A stretch of 64,000 nucleotides of DNA. It comes from Candidatus Kapaibacterium sp. GTDB lineage: Bacteria > Bacteroidota > Ignavibacteria > Kapaibacteriales > UBA2268. Shown piece after piece: positions 58,252-64,000 of the stretch. The notes under the pieces are model-generated. The model ran no database searches. It saw nothing but the letters and a program-made list of their open reading frames with translations, and was not told the origin of the DNA. The stretch is from the NCBI GenBank assembly GCA_023957315.1, contig JAMLHE010000007.1, forward strand, positions 62,001 through 126,000, read 5' to 3'. The position numbers were made by a program, and so were the translations under genes. Position 1 is the stretch's first letter. Every line of letters begins with the position of its first letter.

Positions 58252-60081
58252 ATGACATCTCTCAGCAAAACTTGGCAATTAATCATTTTGTCGTCAATCA
58301 CGGCAATCGTCTTATTTGCACATGCTTCATATTATTACCCATTTTTGTCGGATGACGCTCTGATTTCATTGCGTTATGCCGCAAGATTGATAGATGGTGA
58401 ATTTTTGACATGGAATAATGGCGAATATGTCGAGGGCTACTCGAATTTGCTTTGGATTTTGATGAATGCTGCAATTGCGCTCTTCGGTATTGATTTGATT
58501 GTGACTGTGAGATTGCTGGGTTTTATTTGCGTTTTGCTCATTCCAGTGCTTTTTTACTACGACCGTATATTCAAACAAGGCAAAACGATTAACGATTTGT
58601 ACTTAGGAGCGATTTTTTATTCATTTTCCGCCCCAATAGTCGTTTGGGCAATCGGTGGTCTTGAGCAGCCCTTATTGATGCTTTTATTCGCATTCAGTTT
58701 TTATTTGATTCCGAGATATTTTGCCGATTCCTCCAATCCTAAAAACATTCTCCTATTGGCAACGACATTTTCCCTGATGATTCTTACGCGTCCGGACACA
58801 CCGCTATTTATAGTGGCTTTTGCCCTTGCTTTTATTTTGTATCGTTCGCCCTTGCAAAATGTGCAGAAAATCATTGCTCTTTTCAAAATTCTATCCTTTC
58901 CGATTGCTGCTTTCATCGGGCAATTAACTTTTAGAATGATATATTACAATGATTTGCTGCCAAATACTGCCTATGTCAAAATCACTCCTTCGGGCAATCA
59001 CTTACTAAATGGGCTCGAATATGTTTTGGGGGCATTATTATTTATGCTGCCATTTTCCATTTTTGCATTCAAGCAACTTTTTTCATCCAAATGGAAATCA
59101 AACCCAAGTTATCTTTATATTCTGATTTTTCTCATGCTGTATTTTCCCTATTTGATTTTCATTGGGGGAGATATATTCCCTGCGTACCGGCATATGGGCG
59201 TCGTTGTTGTAGCATTTATCTGGCTCATATTGGATAGCAACCATCAAATTATGTCATTTTTATCAAGAATTGAGAGATTTTCCGGTAAAGCGATTAAGCC
59301 GGTCTTGATTTCATGTTTTGTGCTTTTGTTTATAGGATTGCAATTTGTAAATACGCCAAGCCGTCGAGCCAAACATGAGCGCTGGGAATGGATTGGCAAA
59401 GAACTCGGACTAACACTTAATAATTCATTTTCGGAGACTCAGCCCTTAGTCGCTGTCACAGCGGCGGGTTGCATACCATATTGGTCGGAATTGCCGGCAT
59501 TGGATATGCTCGGTTTGAATGATAAGCATATTGCGAAAAATCGCCCGGTTGATGTTGGCGATGGTATGTTGGGGCACGAACTCGGCGATGCCGAATATGT
59601 TTTATCTCGCAAGCCTGATTTGATTATTTTCAACATTGGCACCTATCCCACTTTTAGAACAGGTCGTGAACTCGAGCAAATCGAAAAATTTCATGCTGAA
59701 TATAAACCCATTTCTATCTATTTGCGAGAAAGTGACTTCCATTCAAAAGTTTACATTCGTTTGAATAGTTCTAAAGTGGGGATTCGCCGAAATGAGGATG
59801 GAATCACGATTCCCGGATATTTATTCGCAGATACTTTGCAAATTCGTACCGAATTGTTTGATTCAACCTTGCAATTGAAATTGGAACATCTCCAAAAAGC
59901 TTACCTAACATTGCCAAATTTGGAAGATGACTATTGGTTCGAGATTGATTCCAAATCTGACGAAGTTTTCGTTAGCATAATTCCTGATCCAATATCATCA
60001 AAAATCGAAATTTTGAATGTATCAGTTCAAGCAAATTACATCAAGTCAGTTACACTTCGGAAAATGAAAAGTAACTATTGA
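58252..60081 (+). CDS. GT39/ArnT-like integral membrane glycosyltransferase
   Basis: A 609-residue membrane enzyme of the C-type glycosyltransferase fold. About ten hydrophobic segments cover residues 10-370. The N-terminal loop after the first helix carries the catalytic-type DDALISLRYAARLIDGE, followed by EYVEGYSNLLW, a pattern seen in GT39 and arabinofuranosyl/mannosyl transferases using polyprenyl-phosphate sugars. A soluble C-terminal domain (about 390-609) contains YIRLNSSKVGIR. Donor and acceptor are unknown; modification of a secreted protein or surface glycan is plausible. It ends 7 nt inside the convergent hydroxylase gene. Confidence 0.75.
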   Translation: MTSLSKTWQLIILSSITAIVLFAHASYYYPFLSDDALISLRYAARLIDGEFLTWNNGEYVEGYSNLLWILMNAAIALFGIDLIVTVRLLGFICVLLIPVLFYYDRIFKQGKTINDLYLGAIFYSFSAPIVVWAIGGLEQPLLMLLFAFSFYLIPRYFADSSNPKNILLLATTFSLMILTRPDTPLFIVAFALAFILYRSPLQNVQKIIALFKILSFPIAAFIGQLTFRMIYYNDLLPNTAYVKITPSGNHLLNGLEYVLGALLFMLPFSIFAFKQLFSSKWKSNPSYLYILIFLMLYFPYLIFIGGDIFPAYRHMGVVVVAFIWLILDSNHQIMSFLSRIERFSGKAIKPVLISCFVLLFIGLQFVNTPSRRAKHERWEWIGKELGLTLNNSFSETQPLVAVTAAGCIPYWSELPALDMLGLNDKHIAKNRPVDVGDGMLGHELGDAEYVLSRKPDLIIFNIGTYPTFRTGRELEQIEKFHAEYKPISIYLRESDFHSKVYIRLNSSKVGIRRNEDGITIPGYLFADTLQIRTELFDSTLQLKLEHLQKAYLTLPNLEDDYWFEIDSKSDEVFVSIIPDPISSKIEILNVSVQANYIKSVTLRKMKSNY

Positions 60082-60704
60082 CCGGACTTCTTTGTCGGTC
60101 GGGTATTGAAAACATAATCCCACAATGGACTCGACACTCCAAACCCTTCATTTGGTTCGGTATAGTGATGCCTCATGTGATGTTGCTTAATTTTCAACAT
60201 AAATGAATTCCTAAATCCATTATGATGGATTGCATAGTGAAGAGTGTCATACGCTAGATAGCCCGCTAAAAAGCCCGAAAAGATTGCCGGCAAATGGACG
60301 CTGCCAAAAATGAATAGGAAAAGGAAATAAAACATAGTAGCAAGTGGCAATGAAATCGAAGGTGGCATCACAAGTCTGAATCTGTCTTGCGGATAATCAT
60401 GATGTACGCCGTGAAACATCCAATGCAGCCGCTTACCCAATGCCGATTTCGGTTCGAAATGAAATACAAATCTATGCAACAAATATTCAGTCAGTGTCCA
60501 TATAAACAAGCCTCCCAAGAACAAAGCAAATGACTCGAGAATGCCAAAATTGTAGGTAAAAATTGATTGATATTGGAAGAATAAAATGATGGGAATATAT
60601 ACTATCAGTGGCACTGTCCAATGTACTTTCGATAAAGCTTCGACGACTGGATTGCCGAACATTTTTACGGATTCTGTTTGATTAGAAACAAAATTTTTAC
60701 CCAT
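60075..60704 (-). CDS. Sterol desaturase / fatty acid hydroxylase superfamily protein
   Basis: A 209-residue integral membrane di-iron enzyme of the fatty acid hydroxylase group. Histidine motifs that bind the metals are seen: HRFVFH, HGVHHD, HYAIHH and HHMRHH. About four hydrophobic segments surround them (near residues 30-70 and 125-150). By family it would hydroxylate a lipid, as in 2-hydroxy fatty acids of sphingolipids; the substrate is not readable. It lies 57 nt downstream of the biotin carrier gene on the same strand and may belong to that operon. Confidence 0.85.
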   Translation of the reverse strand: MGKNFVSNQTESVKMFGNPVVEALSKVHWTVPLIVYIPIILFFQYQSIFTYNFGILESFALFLGGLFIWTLTEYLLHRFVFHFEPKSALGKRLHWMFHGVHHDYPQDRFRLVMPPSISLPLATMFYFLFLFIFGSVHLPAIFSGFLAGYLAYDTLHYAIHHNGFRNSFMLKIKQHHMRHHYTEPNEGFGVSSPLWDYVFNTRPTKKSGQ

Positions 60705-60761
60705 ACCACTCTCAGAATTGTTAAGAATAAATTTTAATGTCGAAATTAAAAATATTCTATT

Positions 60762-61247
60762 TTAATCTCCAATAACTTCAATCACAACCAATGCCTTTTC
60801 AGTTCCGACCTGTTCTTTTTCGATTGCATTCACTGCCGTGACGACGCCTTCAATATCGGCGTAAAGAGTTGACTCCATTTTCATGGCTTCGATGATAAGA
60901 ACAGGTGTGCCAACTTCGACCGAATCTCCCACATTTACAAGCACTTTGACAACGCTTCCCGGCATTGGAGCGTGAATTTCGCCGGTCCCTTTGTCCAAAG
61001 CGTCTGTGCCATGGCTAATATTATCTTCCGAAAGCTTTCGGAAAGTAAACTGCTTACCTTCAACGAACAGATACAAAAATTCATCATCATTCGCTACGAA
61101 TACATCATATGATTTTTCGCTTGTAATTGCTTTGTAAGAGCTTTTCGATGTTTGCTTAAGCGTAACGTCGAATTTTACTTTGTTTATGTCGTACGAGCCA
61201 TTATCATCGTAAACACGATAGTTTTGATTGTTATAACTCAAAATCAT
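60762..61247 (-). CDS. Biotin carboxyl carrier protein of an acyl-CoA carboxylase
   Basis: A 161-residue biotin carrier subunit. The start at 61247 overlaps the biotin carboxylase stop as ATGA and has GAGGT just upstream, both favouring it over the longer frame to 61301. The C-terminal biotinyl domain (about residues 90-161) has EAMKMES with the biotinylated Lys near 123 and GVVTAVNAIEKEQVG. The N-terminal half is a beta-rich region seen in the BT-type domain of split carboxylases. It works with the two upstream carboxylase subunits. Confidence 0.9.
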   Translation of the reverse strand: MILSYNNQNYRVYDDNGSYDINKVKFDVTLKQTSKSSYKAITSEKSYDVFVANDDEFLYLFVEGKQFTFRKLSEDNISHGTDALDKGTGEIHAPMPGSVVKVLVNVGDSVEVGTPVLIIEAMKMESTLYADIEGVVTAVNAIEKEQVGTEKALVVIEVIGD

Positions 61248-62755
61248 AATGACCTCGCCGCATACTTTGAACATATTTCCCAAGTTCCCATTTCGAGCCA
61301 AGGATTTGATTTGCTGTAATCGTGAGTAATTTGACTTGTCTCAGTATCCTGAAGATATTGATTTGCCGTTGCGAGAGCCAAATTCAACAATTCAACTTGT
61401 CTGTAATTTTTCAATTTATCATAATGTGTATCAATGAAACTCGTGAATGTTTCTCCGGATTTGAATTCATCTGTCTCAAGACAAGCAATCATAAAATTAA
61501 TGGAAGTTTTCACGCCCAATATCACATTGCTTTTCAATGCTTCAATCATTTTCAATCTTGCAGATTCCCTATCATTGGCATGGACAATGAGTTTGGCAAG
61601 AATCGGGTCGTAGTAAATTGTCACATTTGAATCAGTTTCAATGCCCGAATCATACCTCACTCCCTTGCCAACAGGTACTTTTAGCATCAATATCTTCCCC
61701 GATGACGGCAAAAAGTCATTGTCTCCATCTTCAGCGTAAATTCTACATTCAATCGCGTGACCGCTTTGCTTCAAATCATTCTGCTCAAAAGGTAATGGCA
61801 AATCATTCGCTATGTCAATTTGCAATTTAACGAGGTCTATTCCGGTAGTTTCTTCGGTAATCGGGTGCTCAACTTGGATTCGGGCATTTACTTCGAGAAA
61901 GTAAAAATTGCCCGAATTATCGAAGAGAAATTCCACAGTGCCGAGATTATTATAATTTGCCACTTGGCAAACTTTTTTGGCTACTTCGCCCATTTTTTCT
62001 CGTAAATCATTTGTCAAAGCTGTGGATGGCGTTTCTTCGATTATTTTTTGATGGCGACGTTGGATTGAACATTCTCGCTCGAAAAGGTGGACAATATTGC
62101 CGTGTTGGTCTGCAGCAATCTGAAATTCGATATGGCGAGGGTTTTCGACATATTTTTCGATAAACACTTCGTCGCTTCCAAATGCCGACATAGATTCCCG
62201 GCGAGCGGATTCAATCGCAGAAAGCAAGTCACTACTCGCACGAACAACACGCATACCTTTGCCACCACCACCTGCAGCAGCTTTGATTAAAATGGGATAG
62301 CCGATTCCGTCCGCTAATTCAGCAATTTCCTTGTCAGCTAATTTATCAATGAATGTGCCCGGAACAACGGGGATACCATGCTCAATCATCAAAGTTCGCG
62401 AGCTTGTTTTAGAGCCCATCAATTCCATTGATTCAGCACTCGGACCAATGAAAATCAGCCCGCTTTGGCGTACTTTTCGGTTGAATTCGTGATTTTCGGA
62501 CAAAAATCCATATCCGGGATGAATTGCATCGCAACCGCTTTCGAGAGCTGCTCGGATAACTTTATCCATATCAAGGTAAGATTTTTTAGCTTCTGATTCG
62601 CCGATATGATATGCGTAGTCTGCACTTTTGACGTGAAGTGCATCTTTATCGGCATCAGAATAAATCGCGACAGTTTCAATTCCCATAGCTTTGCAGCTTC
62701 TGATGATTCTGCAAGCGATTTCGCTTCGATTTGCAATTAATACTTTTTTTAACAA
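61244..62755 (-). CDS. accC: Biotin carboxylase subunit of an acyl-CoA carboxylase
   Basis: A 503-residue ATP-grasp enzyme that carboxylates the biotin carrier. I start it at TTG 62755, giving the standard KKVLIANRSEIACRI N-terminus with AAGGA about 9 nt upstream; the frame runs on to 62815. Motifs: AAGGGGKGMRVV (ATP), EKYVENPRHIEFQI and the catalytic EVNARIQVEHPITEE. It is part of a split carboxylase: the usual MccA/PccA-type polypeptide is here two genes, this one and the carrier, coupled by ATGA. Confidence 0.93.
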   Translation of the reverse strand: MLKKVLIANRSEIACRIIRSCKAMGIETVAIYSDADKDALHVKSADYAYHIGESEAKKSYLDMDKVIRAALESGCDAIHPGYGFLSENHEFNRKVRQSGLIFIGPSAESMELMGSKTSSRTLMIEHGIPVVPGTFIDKLADKEIAELADGIGYPILIKAAAGGGGKGMRVVRASSDLLSAIESARRESMSAFGSDEVFIEKYVENPRHIEFQIAADQHGNIVHLFERECSIQRRHQKIIEETPSTALTNDLREKMGEVAKKVCQVANYNNLGTVEFLFDNSGNFYFLEVNARIQVEHPITEETTGIDLVKLQIDIANDLPLPFEQNDLKQSGHAIECRIYAEDGDNDFLPSSGKILMLKVPVGKGVRYDSGIETDSNVTIYYDPILAKLIVHANDRESARLKMIEALKSNVILGVKTSINFMIACLETDEFKSGETFTSFIDTHYDKLKNYRQVELLNLALATANQYLQDTETSQITHDYSKSNPWLEMGTWEICSKYAARSL

Positions 62756-62780
62756 TTTATCATTTCCTTGAATTTTGTTC

Positions 62781-64000
62781 CTACATCCTGAAAACACCGA
62801 ATTTAGCATCGTCAATTGTTTTGTTCAATGCCATTGAAATGCCGAGCCCAAGCACCTGCCGAATATCAATCGGGTCAATTATCCCGTCGTCCCAAAGCCT
62901 TGCCGAGCTGTAATAGGGCGACGCTTCCAACTCATATTGGTCGAGTATCGGCTGCTTGATTGCATCAATATCTTCTTGAGTGAGCTTTTTTCCGGCTTTT
63001 TGCAATTGATTAACTTTGACCGATGCCAATACGCTCGCAGCCTGCTCTCCACCCATTACCGAGATTCTGCTGTGAGGAGTCATGTACAGCAGGTTTGGAT
63101 TATATCCTCTGCCGCACATTGCATAATTTCCTGCACCATATGAACCACCGACAATCATTGTAAACTTGGGAACTTGCGCATTTGCTACTGCATGAACCAT
63201 TTTTGCGCCATCGCGAGCAATACCGCCATGTTCGTATTTTTTCCCGACTATAAATCCCGTTATATTTTGCAAAAAGACAAGTGGAATTTTCCGCATCGAG
63301 CAAAGCTCTATGAAATGCGCTCCTTTCAATGATGATTCCGAGAACAAGACGCCGTTATTTGCAACAATTCCCACGGGATAGCCCTTAATCCGAGCAAATC
63401 CGGTGATTAGAGTTTTGCCATATTCCGCTTTGAATTCCTGAAAGCGGCTGCCATCAACGATTCTGGCGATTATTTCATACATGTTAAAAGTCTTTTTCAG
63501 CGAATCAGGAATCAACCCATATAGTTCTTGCGGGTCGTAGTAAGGCTCTTCGGGCGCAATTCTGCCAATATCAAATTTGCTCGAATGTCCCAGATTTTCG
63601 ACTATATTGCGAACAATTGATAGTGCATGTTCATCATTCAGCGCCAAATGGTCTGCTACACCGGATATTTTCGTGTGGACGTCTGCTCCGCCCAACTCTT
63701 CATCTGTAACTTCTTCGCCTGTTGCAGCCTTGACTAATGGCGGTCCGCCAATGAAAATAGTCCCTTGATTTTTGACTATTATTGTTTCGTCGCTCATCGC
63801 CGGAACATACGCTCCACCGGCTGTACAAGAGCCCATTACACAAGCTATTTGGGGAATTCCGAGAGCCGACATTTGAGCTTGATTGAAAAAAATATTCCCA
63901 AAATGTTCTTTATCGGCAAAAGTTTCTGATTGAAATGGCAAAAAGATTCCGCCTGAATCTACGAGATAAATGCACGGGAGGCGATTTTCGAGCGCTACGC
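62781..64000 (-). CDS. Acyl-CoA carboxylase carboxyltransferase subunit (MccB/PccB-like), 5' part cut by the window edge
   Basis: The C-terminal 405 or so residues of a carboxyltransferase beta-type subunit; the frame is open to the edge ([17 protein letters not shown] at the cut end). Signatures: [41 protein letters not shown] and [15 protein letters not shown]. The [12 protein letters not shown] and [13 protein letters not shown] pattern is closer to methylcrotonyl-CoA carboxylase beta than to propionyl-CoA carboxylase. It transfers CO2 from biotin to an acyl-CoA. First gene of a three-gene operon with accC and the biotin carrier. Specificity is inference. Confidence 0.92.
   Translation of the reverse strand, partial: VALENRLPCIYLVDSGGIFLPFQSETFADKEHFGNIFFNQAQMSALGIPQIACVMGSCTAGGAYVPAMSDETIIVKNQGTIFIGGPPLVKAATGEEVTDEELGGADVHTKISGVADHLALNDEHALSIVRNIVENLGHSSKFDIGRIAPEEPYYDPQELYGLIPDSLKKTFNMYEIIARIVDGSRFQEFKAEYGKTLITGFARIKGYPVGIVANNGVLFSESSLKGAHFIELCSMRKIPLVFLQNITGFIVGKKYEHGGIARDGAKMVHAVANAQVPKFTMIVGGSYGAGNYAMCGRGYNPNLLYMTPHSRISVMGGEQAASVLASVKVNQLQKAGKKLTQEDIDAIKQPILDQYELEASPYYSSARLWDDGIIDPIDIRQVLGLGISMALNKTIDDAKFGVFRM

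Overview
The window reads as chromosomal DNA of a Gram-negative, AT-rich bacterium on the Bacteroidota/Chlorobiota side of the tree (Ignavibacteria- or Kapabacteria-like). The placement is inferred from several signs. There is a fused LpxC-FabZ gene inside a lipid A operon. Secreted proteins carry type IX secretion (T9SS) C-terminal sorting domains, and there is a PorU-like C25 peptidase. A 30-residue AURKAIP1/COX24-type basic protein is present, and some candidate promoters resemble the Bacteroidota TAnnTTTG -7 element. No rRNA, tRNA or CRISPR array was seen.

Layout. 1-6.7 kb: two large secreted proteins, a 14-repeat propeller-like protein and a DUF3494 (ice-binding-like) adhesin with HYDIN-type repeats that is cut by an in-frame stop. 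6.7-9.7 kb: an accessory patch of palindromic repeats, a small lipoprotein, a hicBA toxin-antitoxin pair, a small unknown protein and a BRO/DinD-like gene. 9.7-15.4 kb (minus): M13 peptidase, thioredoxin reductase, M16 peptidase, RadC-like protein, CutA. 15.7-20.5 kb (minus): a giant Ycf48/HYDIN T9SS cargo, the hidden 30-aa gene and an HU/IHF protein. 20.8-31.4 kb (plus): an envelope block of uppS, bamA, two ompH/skp genes, lpxD, lpxC-fabZ, lpxA, a sugar-phosphate transferase, a DUF1207-like outer-membrane protein and ssb. 31.5-36.1 kb: a HAD phosphatase broken by two frameshifts, cmk, ispH, a methyltransferase, an amidinotransferase-family enzyme and a coupled DUF5522 protein.

36.1-46.5 kb is the most coherent system: a complete [FeFe]-hydrogenase locus. 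hydF and an aspartase-like lyase lie on the minus strand. On the plus strand are a NuoE-like subunit, a compact NuoF-like subunit, the catalytic HydA, a TM1266-type regulator, hydG and hydE, followed by an SDR-type threonine dehydrogenase. The enzyme looks like an NAD-linked trimeric hydrogenase packed with its maturation machinery. The lyase (ammonia) and threonine dehydrogenase (glycine precursor) may supply small molecules for building the H-cluster bridging amine; this last point is inference.

46.6-64 kb: an O-antigen ligase/polymerase-like membrane protein, ruvC, a YebC-family regulator, lysine 6-transaminase, an unrecognised membrane/coiled-coil protein, a very large PorU-like T9SS peptidase, a GT39-like membrane glycosyltransferase and a fatty acid hydroxylase-type protein. 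The window ends with a three-gene acyl-CoA carboxylase operon (carrier, biotin carboxylase and a carboxyltransferase that runs off the end). Several convergent gene pairs overlap at their 3' ends, so the genome is tightly packed. The three damaged reading frames (one stop, two frameshifts) may be real decay or assembly errors.
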